Source of the DNA: Roseburia sp. AF12-17LB
GTDB taxonomy: Bacteria > Bacillota > Clostridia > Lachnospirales > Lachnospiraceae
Assembly: GCF_003479605.1 (NCBI RefSeq)
Contig: NZ_QUHR01000004.1
Coordinates: 1 to 64,000 of the forward strand
Direction: 5' to 3'
DNA: 64,000 nucleotides
In this document: positions 33,910-42,287 of the stretch, piece after piece
How positions within the stretch are numbered: position 1 is the stretch's first letter
How the letters are laid out: every line of letters begins with the position of its first letter
The notes under the pieces: generated by a model
Database searches by the model: none
What the model was told of the DNA's origin: nothing
The model's input: only the letters and a program-made list of their open reading frames with translations
Position numbers and translations under genes: made by a program

Positions 33910-34779
33910 ATGAAGATAAAAAAAGGCTGGTATGCATTATTTACCGCTCCATTGATGATTATGTTTTGCATTATAGTAATCATTCCGTTTTTCACGGGAA
34001 TGGGTTATTCCCTTGTATCCTGGGATGGACTGGCAAAAAGTGAAAAGGTATTTGTAGGATTGTCCAACTATGCAAAGATTTTTTCGGATAAACAATTTCT
34101 GACATCATTAGTAAGAACAACATTATTTACATTAATTACTGTAGTAATTGTCAATGTACTGGCACTGGCATTTGCAGTATTGGTAACAACCAAACTGAAG
34201 GTGCGTAATGTGGCAAGAACCATGTTATTCTTACCATACCTGATTGGTGGATTGATTTTAGGTTATATCTGGCAGTACGTTCTTGGAGACGCAATGAGTA
34301 CAATCGGAGATATGACCGGATTAACAAACATATTTTTTAACTGGCTTGTAAATAAGAAAATGGCTTTCTGTGCCATGATTGTAGTATCTACATGGCAGAT
34401 GGCAGGATATATGATGATTGTATATATCGCAGGATTAGAAGCAATTTCCGATGATGTAATCGAAGCTGCAGAGGTTGACGGGGCAGGCTTCTGGAGAACT
34501 TTAATCAACATTAAGCTTCCGCTGATTATGTCATCCATTACAATATGTCTGTTCTTAACATTATCCAACTGTTTCAAGATTTATGATGTAAACGTTTCAC
34601 TGACAGGCGGTGGACCAAACAACTCAACAGAAATGGTGTCCATGAATATTTTTAATGAAATCTTTACCAAGAGCCATTTCGGATATGGACAGGCAAAAGC
34701 AATCGTATTCTTTGTCATCATTGCATTGATTACATTAATTCAGGTTAAGATTACTGGCGATAAGGAGGTGTCAGCATAA
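33910..34779 (+). CDS. Sugar ABC transporter permease (MalF-like)
   Basis: The 289-residue protein has six membrane helices and the ATPase-contacting loop IEAAEVDGAGFWRTLINIKL near residue 184. The last base of its stop codon is the first base of the next start (TAATG). As with the other importer in this window, no ATPase gene is present, so a general sugar ATPase must serve it. Confidence 0.94.
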   Translation: MKIKKGWYALFTAPLMIMFCIIVIIPFFTGMGYSLVSWDGLAKSEKVFVGLSNYAKIFSDKQFLTSLVRTTLFTLITVVIVNVLALAFAVLVTTKLKVRNVARTMLFLPYLIGGLILGYIWQYVLGDAMSTIGDMTGLTNIFFNWLVNKKMAFCAMIVVSTWQMAGYMMIVYIAGLEAISDDVIEAAEVDGAGFWRTLINIKLPLIMSSITICLFLTLSNCFKIYDVNVSLTGGGPNNSTEMVSMNIFNEIFTKSHFGYGQAKAIVFFVIIALITLIQVKITGDKEVSA

Positions 34780-35627
34780 TGAAGAGAAAACCAGTTGGAA
34801 AAATAATCGTAAATATTCTGGTAATATTGTTGTGCTGCGTATGGTTGGTTCCGGTATATATGGTAATCGTAAATGCCTTCAAGAGCCGTGCAGAATTATA
34901 TGAAAATATCTTCGCCTTTCCAAAACATTTTACACTGGAATATTTCCAGGGCGCTTTAAAGAAAATGGATTTTTTAATGGCATTTAAGAATTCCATCATC
35001 GTAACAGTAATTGCAGTAGGAATTATCGTATTACTGAGTGCTATGACAGCGTGGATGTTTGTCCGCTCTAATAATAAATTAAGTAAATTCTTATACGGAC
35101 TTCTGATTCTTACCATGCTGATTCCGTTCCAGACCATTATGATGCCATTGATGCAGGAAATGAATCAGTTTGGGAAATTCTTCGGTATTCCGTTTAAAGA
35201 TTCCTTAGGTGGATTAATCTTTATGTATGTAGGCTTTGGCGCCGGCATGGGTGTGTTCTTATTCCATGGATTTATCAAATCCTCCGTTCCGGTATCCTTA
35301 GAGGAAGCCGCAATTATTGATGGATGTAATACCTGGCAGCTATTCTGGAGAATTGTATTCCCAATTTTAAAATCCATTACCGTAACTGTAATTATTCTGG
35401 ATGTTATCTGGATCTGGAACGACTACTTATTACCATCACTGACACTGACCAGTATCAAAAATAAGACCATTCCGCTGGCAATGTCACTGTTCTTTGGACA
35501 GTATACCATCGAGTGGAATATGGCAATGGCGGCACTGACATTTACCATTATTCCGGTTATCATTTTCTATCTGCTTTGCCAGAAACATATTATCAAAGGT
35601 GTAGCAGCCGGTGCAGTAAAGGGTTAA
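34779..35627 (+). CDS. Sugar ABC transporter permease (MalG-like)
   Basis: The 282-residue protein has six helices and the loop LEEAAIIDGCNTWQLFWRIV near residue 172. It ends QKHIIKGVAAGAVKG, typical of MalG-type subunits. AAGGAGG precedes the start, which shares one base with the upstream gene. With the preceding permease it forms the membrane channel. Confidence 0.94.
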   Translation: MKRKPVGKIIVNILVILLCCVWLVPVYMVIVNAFKSRAELYENIFAFPKHFTLEYFQGALKKMDFLMAFKNSIIVTVIAVGIIVLLSAMTAWMFVRSNNKLSKFLYGLLILTMLIPFQTIMMPLMQEMNQFGKFFGIPFKDSLGGLIFMYVGFGAGMGVFLFHGFIKSSVPVSLEEAAIIDGCNTWQLFWRIVFPILKSITVTVIILDVIWIWNDYLLPSLTLTSIKNKTIPLAMSLFFGQYTIEWNMAMAALTFTIIPVIIFYLLCQKHIIKGVAAGAVKG

Positions 35628-35642
35628 AGAGAGGGAGCGTAT

Positions 35643-37952
35643 ATGAGTAAAATTTATCAGGTAACAGGAATTGGATTAAATGAGAAGAGCCTGCAGCTGC
35701 AGGAAACAATTTTTCATAATGCCAATGGCTATATCGGAGTACGCGGCACCCTGGAAGAAGGCGTTCCAGCAGATTTCGACACCATGCGGGGCATGTATAT
35801 TAATGGCTTTTATGATATTGCACCTATGAAGCAGGCAGAAAAACTTTGCAATCTCGTGGAAGACAAAGAGAGTATGTTAAATGTGGCAGATACCCAGACC
35901 ATAGAGGTGTCCTTTGACGGGCAGAAATTTTCCATGGCGGATGACGCAGACTGCCGTTATGTAAGAACGCTGGATATGGAAAAAGGAATTACCAGACGTG
36001 AAGTAGACTGGAGCAACAAGGAAGGAAAGCAGCTTCATTTTAATATTACAAGAATGGCTTCCTTTGAAGAACGTTCCCTTTTTACCATTGATTATTGCTT
36101 CCAGTCCATTGATTTTTCCGGAACAGTAGAAATACATTCCAGACATTTAGGACTGGTCAGAAATTATTTTAATCCAAATGACCCAAGACTGGCAGGGGAA
36201 AGCCACAATCATTTGAAAAAAGAAGATGTTCACATATGCGAATCCGGTGCATGTCTCGTAAGTTCTACCATAGAGAGCCATCTTAAGGTGGCAAGTGCAG
36301 TGGCAAACATAGTCACTGTTAACCAGAAGCGCCAGCCATCAGAAGTAGTAACCTATGATGAGACCGCACATGCAATGGACGTAAGCTACCGCTTTGATAT
36401 ACGGCCGGGAGATGAAGTAAGAATCATAAAATACAGTATTTTTACAGATTCTATCCGGGAAGAGGATTGCAGAAAAGCCGCAGACGAGAAGCTTTCCAAA
36501 GTAGTGGAGCAGGGAATTGCTTCTTATTATAAAAAACAGCAGGAATATTTAAAAGAGTTCTGGAACAACTCTTCCATGGAAATCGTGGGAGACAGAGACT
36601 TAAATGAATCCCTCTGCTTTAATATGTATCAGCTTCTGCAGTCAGCCGGTTACGACGGATATTCCAGCATTGCGGCGAAAGGCTTAAGTGGTGAAGGCTA
36701 CGAAGGACATTATTTCTGGGATACGGAAATGTTTATGGTACCGTATTTTGCCATGACCAATCCGGCAATCGCTAGAAAGCTTTTGGAATACCGCTATAAG
36801 ACATTGGGAAAAGCCAAAGAAAATGCGGCTTTATTAGGACATAAAAAAGGTGCACTCTATCCATGGCGTACCATTACCGGCAAAGAATGTTCCGGTTATT
36901 TCCCATCCGGAACAGCCCAGTATCATATTGATGGAGATATTGCATACGCAGTTATTTTATATTATAAGACCAGCGGTGACTGGGAATTCATCAAGGAAAT
37001 GGGTTTAAAGATTCTCTTAGAGACCAACCGGCTGTGGCTTGATGTAGGAAACTACTATAAAGACCGCTTTGTAATCAATGATGTAACCGGACCGGATGAA
37101 TATACCTGTATTGTAAACAACAATTATTATACCAATGCCAGCGCAAAATACAGCATGCAGTGGTTTTTGAAATTTGCAAAACGGCTGGCAGAAGAAAAAG
37201 AAGCTTATCAGGAATTTTGTAAAGAAAATGACCTGACAGAGCAGGAAATCGAGGCAATGGAAGAAGCGCAGGAGAAAATGTATCTTCCATATGATGAGAC
37301 ATTTGGAATCAATCCGCAGGACGATTCTTTCTTGGAGAAACCGGTGTGGGATTTAGAGCATACACCACAGGAAGAGTTCCCGCTGTTACTGCATTACCAT
37401 CCATTGCATTTATACCGCTATCAGGTATGCAAACAGGCAGATACTGTACTGGCACACTATCTCTTCCCGGATTATCAGGACAGAGAAACGGAAGAAAAAT
37501 CATTCCTGTATTATGAGAAAATTACAACCCATGATTCCTCTCTTTCTACCTGTGTATTCAGTATTATGGCATCCAGACTTGGTCTTAAGGACAAGGCATA
37601 TTACTATTTTGGCGATTCAGCCAAGATGGATTTATTAAATACACACAAGAATAGCCAAGATGGAATCCATGCAGCCAATATGGGCGGCAGCTATATGGCA
37701 ATTGTCAATGGATTTGCCGGATTACGGGCAGAAGAAGAGACACTTTTCTTAGCACCATCCATACCGGAAAAGTGGCAGGGATATCATTTCCGTGTCCGTT
37801 ATCATGGAAGCCTGTTAGAGATATGCGTAAATAAAGAAACCTGCAGTGTAGAACTGTTAGAAGGCGAAGCGGTTTCACTTTGCATCTATGGACAGGAGTA
37901 TACGGTGGATGCAGGCAGCCGGAAGGCAGAAGTATCTTATCAGGAGAATTAG
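35643..37952 (+). CDS. GH65 glycoside phosphorylase
   Basis: The 769-residue enzyme cleaves an alpha-glucoside with phosphate to give beta-glucose 1-phosphate. It has the N-terminal beta-sandwich (QETIFHNANGYIGVRG), the (alpha/alpha)6 barrel with GHYFWDTEMFMVPYF and the acid/base VTGPDEYTCIVNNNYYTN (Glu486), plus the phosphate-loop THDSSLSTCVFSI near 622. Length is that of kojibiose, nigerose and maltose phosphorylases, and the linkage cannot be fixed from sequence. The pgmB gene two genes downstream confirms that beta-glucose 1-phosphate is the product. Confidence 0.94.
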   Translation: MSKIYQVTGIGLNEKSLQLQETIFHNANGYIGVRGTLEEGVPADFDTMRGMYINGFYDIAPMKQAEKLCNLVEDKESMLNVADTQTIEVSFDGQKFSMADDADCRYVRTLDMEKGITRREVDWSNKEGKQLHFNITRMASFEERSLFTIDYCFQSIDFSGTVEIHSRHLGLVRNYFNPNDPRLAGESHNHLKKEDVHICESGACLVSSTIESHLKVASAVANIVTVNQKRQPSEVVTYDETAHAMDVSYRFDIRPGDEVRIIKYSIFTDSIREEDCRKAADEKLSKVVEQGIASYYKKQQEYLKEFWNNSSMEIVGDRDLNESLCFNMYQLLQSAGYDGYSSIAAKGLSGEGYEGHYFWDTEMFMVPYFAMTNPAIARKLLEYRYKTLGKAKENAALLGHKKGALYPWRTITGKECSGYFPSGTAQYHIDGDIAYAVILYYKTSGDWEFIKEMGLKILLETNRLWLDVGNYYKDRFVINDVTGPDEYTCIVNNNYYTNASAKYSMQWFLKFAKRLAEEKEAYQEFCKENDLTEQEIEAMEEAQEKMYLPYDETFGINPQDDSFLEKPVWDLEHTPQEEFPLLLHYHPLHLYRYQVCKQADTVLAHYLFPDYQDRETEEKSFLYYEKITTHDSSLSTCVFSIMASRLGLKDKAYYYFGDSAKMDLLNTHKNSQDGIHAANMGGSYMAIVNGFAGLRAEEETLFLAPSIPEKWQGYHFRVRYHGSLLEICVNKETCSVELLEGEAVSLCIYGQEYTVDAGSRKAEVSYQEN

Positions 37953-37980
37953 TAAAGAATAGAAAAAAGAAGGTGAAGTT

Positions 37981-38796
37981 ATGAAATATAACGTAATACC
38001 GGTTCAGACGCCAAAGGCGACCGATGCAAAATTGTATACTTATATTTTAGATAATTTTGAAGAGATTGACAGCAATCGTACCCGACCGCTGGTACTTATC
38101 TGCCCGGGCGGCGGCTATGAATTTACCTCCGACCGGGAGGCAGAAGCAGTTGCGGTGCAGTATATTGCCAGAGGATTTCATGCCTGTGTTCTGCGTTACA
38201 GCGTGGCACCGGCAGAATTTCCACAGTCCTTATGCGAACTGGCATGGAGCGTTGCATATTTAAGAGAACATGCCGGGGAATATGGCATCAAAGAAGATAA
38301 GATTATCGTAGCCGGTTTCTCAGCAGGCGGTCATCTGGCAGCAAGCCTTGGTGTGTTCTGGGACAAAGACTGGCTGGCAAGAGAAACAGGACTTACCGCA
38401 GAGCAGATGCAGCCAAATGGATTACTGCTTTCTTATCCGGTAATTACATCCGGAACATATGCACATCACGGCAGCATTGAAAACCTGATGGGAACGAAAA
38501 AGAGCAAAGAATTAGAAGAGCTTTTAAGTTTGGAGTATCAGGTAGGAAAGCAGGTACCGCCGGTATTTATCTGGCATACTTTAACCGACCAGTCGGTGCC
38601 AATCCAGAATACCCTGATGTTTACAGAAGAACTGGTGAAAAACCAGGTTTCTGTAGAAGTTCATATTTTCCCGGAAGGACTTCATGGACTCTCTCTTGCC
38701 AATGAAGAAACACAGATTACAGAAAATGGATTCGGCATTCAGAAACGTTGTCAGGACTGGATTACATTAGCTGGAAAATGGGTAGCGGATTTATAA
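37981..38796 (+). CDS. Alpha/beta-hydrolase esterase (acetyl-esterase-like)
   Basis: The 271-residue protein has the oxyanion motif LVLICPGGGYEF near residue 37, the nucleophile GFSAGGH (Ser114), TDQSVP and HGLSLA as Asp and His of the triad. This is the pattern of the BD-FAE/acetyl-xylan esterase-like group. It has no signal peptide. It sits between the GH65 and pgmB genes with a GAAGGTGAAG ribosome site, so it probably removes acyl groups from imported oligosaccharides before phosphorolysis. Substrate inferred. Confidence 0.85.
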   Translation: MKYNVIPVQTPKATDAKLYTYILDNFEEIDSNRTRPLVLICPGGGYEFTSDREAEAVAVQYIARGFHACVLRYSVAPAEFPQSLCELAWSVAYLREHAGEYGIKEDKIIVAGFSAGGHLAASLGVFWDKDWLARETGLTAEQMQPNGLLLSYPVITSGTYAHHGSIENLMGTKKSKELEELLSLEYQVGKQVPPVFIWHTLTDQSVPIQNTLMFTEELVKNQVSVEVHIFPEGLHGLSLANEETQITENGFGIQKRCQDWITLAGKWVADL

Positions 38797-38810
38797 GATT
38801 GGAGGACAAG

Positions 38811-39452
38811 ATGAAATTTAAAGGAATTTTATTTGATCTGGATGGAGTACTAGTTCATACGGATAAACTCCATTATCGTGCCTGGAAAAAAATAGCGGAT
38901 GCCCGTGGAATTCTATTTAATGAAGAGATTAACAACCTGCTGCGGGGTGTAAGCAGAATGGAAAGCCTTGAAATTATTTTAAGAAACTACCATGGACCGG
39001 CACTTTCCCAGGAAGAAAAGGAAGCACTGGCAGAAGAAAAAAATAATTACTATAAAGAAGAATTAAAAAGCATGACACCGGATGATGTAACAGGTGAAGT
39101 CCGGGAGACCTTAGCTGCATTAAAGGCAGCAGGCATAAAAGTTGCGATTGGTTCTTCCAGCAAGAATACCAAATTTATTTTAAAACAGGTAGGACTGGAT
39201 GATGTATTTGATGCAGTTTCTGACGGCACCAATATTACAAAATCCAAACCTGATCCGGAAGTATTTTTAAAAGCGGCAGAATACATTGCTCTTGCACCGG
39301 AGGATTGTCTGGTGGTTGAGGATGCAGTTGCCGGAATTGAAGCAGCAAAGAACGGTGGAATGAAGGCTGCCGGAATCGGAGATGCCGCTTTCTATGAGAA
39401 AACGGATTATCCGATGACAACATTTGCTGATCTTAAGGAAATTGCATTGTGA
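38811..39452 (+). CDS. pgmB: Beta-phosphoglucomutase
   Basis: The 213-residue HAD-family enzyme starts MKFKGILFDLDGVLVHTDKL (nucleophile Asp9, acid/base Asp11) and has the helical cap (HYRAWKKIADARGI), GSSSKN and KPDPEVFLKAAE motifs. It turns beta-glucose 1-phosphate into glucose 6-phosphate and so completes the phosphorylase pathway. The start at 38811 has TTGGAGGA upstream. Its stop codon overlaps the GTG start of the next gene. Confidence 0.95.
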   Translation: MKFKGILFDLDGVLVHTDKLHYRAWKKIADARGILFNEEINNLLRGVSRMESLEIILRNYHGPALSQEEKEALAEEKNNYYKEELKSMTPDDVTGEVRETLAALKAAGIKVAIGSSSKNTKFILKQVGLDDVFDAVSDGTNITKSKPDPEVFLKAAEYIALAPEDCLVVEDAVAGIEAAKNGGMKAAGIGDAAFYEKTDYPMTTFADLKEIAL

Positions 39453-40237
39453 TTTATTATACATATCCGGGTTTCCGGAATAAGGCACTGACCATAAGCT
39501 ATGATGATGGCTTATGGTCAGATGTGCATTTACTGGAAATATGCAACCGTTATGGAATCCGGGGAACCTTCAACCTGAATTCCGGCTGTATGCAGGAAGA
39601 GAGAAGAATTGGAAAAGACAGGATAGCGGAGCTTTATAAGGGGCATGAAGTTGCAACCCATGGCGTGGAACATCTGACCATAGCCCGCTGCCCTATGACG
39701 GATGTAGTAAAAGAAATATTAAACGACCGCGAGGCATTGGAAGAACTGACCGGAAAAATCGTCTGCGGTCATGCTTATCCGAATGGTTCCTACAGCCATG
39801 AAATAAAAACACTTCTTCCCTCCCTTGGCATCCATTATGCCAGAACAGCAACGGACAGCGGAAAATACACGCATCCGCAGGATTTCTATGAATGGAATCC
39901 TACCTGTCACCATAACAACAGACTGATCGAACATGCGAAAGAATTTCTTGCCTTTGATCTGCCACAGTTCCAGTATCTTTTCTATGTCTGGGGACACAGC
40001 TATGAATTTGACCGGGATAAGAACTGGGATGTGATAGAAGAATTCTGCAAAATGACAGGCGGCAGGGAAGATATCTGGTATGCTACCAATGCAGAGGTCT
40101 GCCATTATCTTATGGCAGTAAAAAGCGTATATACCAGCGTGGATGAAAAAATATTATTTAACGGAAGCGGACAGGATATTTATCTTCTCCGCAACGGAGA
40201 GAAAATCTGCATTCACCCGGGCTTATATTCTGTTTAA
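39449..40237 (+). CDS. CE4/NodB-type polysaccharide deacetylase, GTG start
   Basis: The 262-residue protein carries metal-dependent deacetylase motifs. LTISYDDG (Asp19 catalytic base, Asp20 metal) and ATHGVEH (His71, His75) are followed by a YPNGSY segment and a C-terminal small beta domain. GTG 39449 overlaps the pgmB stop by four bases, so translation is coupled. It has no export signal, which is unusual for this family and suggests that it acts on an imported N- or O-acetylated sugar. Last gene of the alpha-glucoside operon. Confidence 0.88.
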   Translation: MIYYTYPGFRNKALTISYDDGLWSDVHLLEICNRYGIRGTFNLNSGCMQEERRIGKDRIAELYKGHEVATHGVEHLTIARCPMTDVVKEILNDREALEELTGKIVCGHAYPNGSYSHEIKTLLPSLGIHYARTATDSGKYTHPQDFYEWNPTCHHNNRLIEHAKEFLAFDLPQFQYLFYVWGHSYEFDRDKNWDVIEEFCKMTGGREDIWYATNAEVCHYLMAVKSVYTSVDEKILFNGSGQDIYLLRNGEKICIHPGLYSV

Positions 40238-40265
40238 AGTCATGGTAAATTGAGAAAAATTATGC

Positions 40266-40477
40266 TATAATTCATGCGTTACACTGACTTTACAGGTGGG
40301 ATGAAGGGGTGGAAAGGAGACATCCGGTGGACAGCAATCGTTATCCATGTCAAAGCAAACGGAAAGACAGTCTGCTACAAGAAAAAAACATTGCTAAGAA
40401 TCATGGCGTATTTTGTGAAACAAAACCTGATTTTCATAATCTTCTCTCCGGATATGTTTTTCCCCCTCCATCCCACC
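40266..40477 (+). promoter_or_regulatory. Promoter and structured leader of the AGCS symporter gene
   Basis: An extended -10, TGCTATAAT (-10 at 40266-40271), begins a leader of about 230 nt. In it GGTGGGATG-A-AGGGG (40295-40309) can pair with CCCCT-C-CATCCCACC (40462-40477) and CATCCGG with CCGGATATG. Small overlapping reading frames lie inside the loop, but none has clear coding character. It does not match the glycine riboswitch that often precedes this transporter family. Confidence 0.45.
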
Positions 40478-40505
40478 GGAAAATAAGATAAAAGGGGAAC
40501 ACATA

Positions 40506-41906
40506 ATGTTAGCAATGATTGAATCCATCAACAGTGCAGTGAATAATTTCATCTGGGGCGTTCCAGCCATGATCTGCATTATCGGGGTCGGACTTTATTT
40601 GAGTATCCGGACCAACTTTCTACAGATTCGTAAATTCCCATATGCGATGAAAATTACATTAGGGCGGATGCTCAAGAAAAGAGAAGCCTCTGACGGAGCA
40701 CTGACTCCATTCCAGGCAGTCTGTACGGCACTGGCGGCAACAGTAGGAACCGGAAATGTAGCCGGCGTGGCAGGTGCGATAGCCATTGGTGGACCGGGAG
40801 CTGTATTCTGGATGTGGATATCCGCATTGCTGGGAATGTGTACCAAATTCTCGGAAGTAACCCTTGCGGTGCATTTCCGGGAAAGAAATAAAGAGGGCGA
40901 TTACGTTGGCGGACCAATGTATTACATCAAAAATGGATTAAAGAAACACTGGCACTGGCTGGCATATCTGTTTTCTGCATTTGGTGTGCTGACGGTATTC
41001 GGAACCGGTAATGCCACACAGGTCAATACCATTACAACAGCAATTGATTCTGCATTATATAATTATAATCTACTCTCAGAAGATGGAGCAGCAACCTTAA
41101 ATCTTGTTATCGGAATCGTACTGGCGGTTCTGATTGCACTGATTCTCCTGGGCGGAATCAAGAGAATCGGACAGGTGACAGAGAAACTGGTGCCATTTAT
41201 GGCAATTATGTATATTCTGCTGGCAGTAGGTGTCGTAGTAGTACATATAGGAAGCATTCCGACCGTATTTTCTTCTATTATACGGGGCGCATTTGACCCG
41301 GCAGCCGTAACAGGCGGTGCAGTGGGAAGTTTCTTTATGAGTATGAAAAAAGGAGTATCCCGTGGAATCTTTTCCAATGAAGCAGGACTTGGTACCGGCT
41401 CTATTGCACATGCCTGTGCAGACACCAGAAAACCGGTAAAACAGGGCTTCTTTGGAATTTTTGAAGTATTTGTAGATACCATTGTAATCTGTACTTTAAC
41501 TGCACTTGTCATTCTTTGCAGTGGAGTTCCGGTTGGATATGGTGCGGCAGCAGGCGCAGAACTTACCATCAGCGGATTTACTTCTGTATATGGCGGCTGG
41601 GTGTCTATTTTTACTGCAGTTGCCATGTGCTGTTTTGCATTTTCAACGATTATCGGCTGGGGACTTTACGGAACCCGCTGTATAGAATTCCTGTTTGGAA
41701 GCAGAGCCAATAAGCCATTTATGCTCCTTTATTCACTGGTTGCCATCGTGGGTGCAACTATGAATCTGGGACTGATGTGGAGTATAGCAGAGACTTTTAA
41801 CGGACTTATGGTAATCCCGAACCTGATTGCGGTATTCTTATTGTCCGGCGTCGTGGTGAAGATGGTAAAAGATTATTTTGATGGCAAAGAAGAAGTAAGC
41901 CAATAA
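40506..41906 (+). CDS. AGCS-family sodium:alanine/amino acid symporter
   Basis: The 466-residue transporter has about ten membrane helices and the family motifs GVGLYLSIRTNFLQIRKF, ALAATVGTGNVAGVAGAIAI, GGPGAVFWMW and SNEAGLGTGSIAHA. These proteins import alanine or glycine with sodium. AGGGGAAC precedes ATG. It has its own promoter, leader and terminator. The exact amino acid is not determined by sequence. Confidence 0.95.
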   Translation: MLAMIESINSAVNNFIWGVPAMICIIGVGLYLSIRTNFLQIRKFPYAMKITLGRMLKKREASDGALTPFQAVCTALAATVGTGNVAGVAGAIAIGGPGAVFWMWISALLGMCTKFSEVTLAVHFRERNKEGDYVGGPMYYIKNGLKKHWHWLAYLFSAFGVLTVFGTGNATQVNTITTAIDSALYNYNLLSEDGAATLNLVIGIVLAVLIALILLGGIKRIGQVTEKLVPFMAIMYILLAVGVVVVHIGSIPTVFSSIIRGAFDPAAVTGGAVGSFFMSMKKGVSRGIFSNEAGLGTGSIAHACADTRKPVKQGFFGIFEVFVDTIVICTLTALVILCSGVPVGYGAAAGAELTISGFTSVYGGWVSIFTAVAMCCFAFSTIIGWGLYGTRCIEFLFGSRANKPFMLLYSLVAIVGATMNLGLMWSIAETFNGLMVIPNLIAVFLLSGVVVKMVKDYFDGKEEVSQ

Positions 41907-41932
41907 GAAATAAAGAAGCAGTCCGGCGAGGC

Positions 41933-41975
41933 AGCCGGTTATCTTTCATTAAAAGATGACCGGCTTTATTATATT
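41933..41975 (+). terminator. Terminator of the AGCS gene
   Basis: AGCCGGTTATCTTT (41933-41946) pairs with AAAGATGACCGGCT (41952-41965, one T.G), followed by TTATTATATT. Confidence 0.75.
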
Positions 41976-41978
41976 CTG

Positions 41979-42197
41979 GTGCCGCTGCTGGAGCAGAAAC
42001 GGGCGCAGGTGAAAATCCGGGTGGCAGCAAAACAGGACAGGGCGAATACCAGAGGACAGAAACGTTATCAGAATCTTGATTTCTGGATAAAAATACCACT
42101 GAAGTATGCCGGAACTTTCCCGGAAAGCGTTGCATTACAGATAGAAAACCTGCTTTTATCCTACGAAAAGAAGATTCATGCCAGAAGCGAATTGTAA
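41979..42197 (+). CDS. Small hypothetical protein or gene remnant
   Basis: A reading frame of 72 residues starts with GTG just behind the AGCS terminator and ends at the gdpP promoter. The product is basic and balanced in composition (KIRVAAKQDRANTRGQKRYQ, FPESVALQIENLLLSYEKKI). The open frame continues upstream through the terminator to the AGCS stop codon, in the same frame. No ribosome site is visible and I do not recognise a family. It may be the tail of a deleted gene. Confidence 0.3.
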   Translation: MPLLEQKRAQVKIRVAAKQDRANTRGQKRYQNLDFWIKIPLKYAGTFPESVALQIENLLLSYEKKIHARSEL

Positions 42198-42220
42198 AAC
42201 AGATAAAACAATGCTATAAT
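42192..42220 (+). promoter_or_regulatory. Promoter of gdpP-rplI-dnaB
   Basis: TTGTAA (42192-42197), 17 bp, TATAAT (42215-42220) with TGC before the -10 (extended form). Confidence 0.8.
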
Positions 42221-42287
42221 ACACTCTGTATATGTATGTGGTCGTAACAATTGTGTAAAAATATCCGCATTTATATAGGAGAAATTT

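Noticed and set aside
40278..40505. Glycine riboswitch in front of the AGCS transporter, or small proteins encoded there
   Set aside because: Conserved glycine aptamer blocks are missing, and the overlapping short frames lack ribosome sites and coding character.
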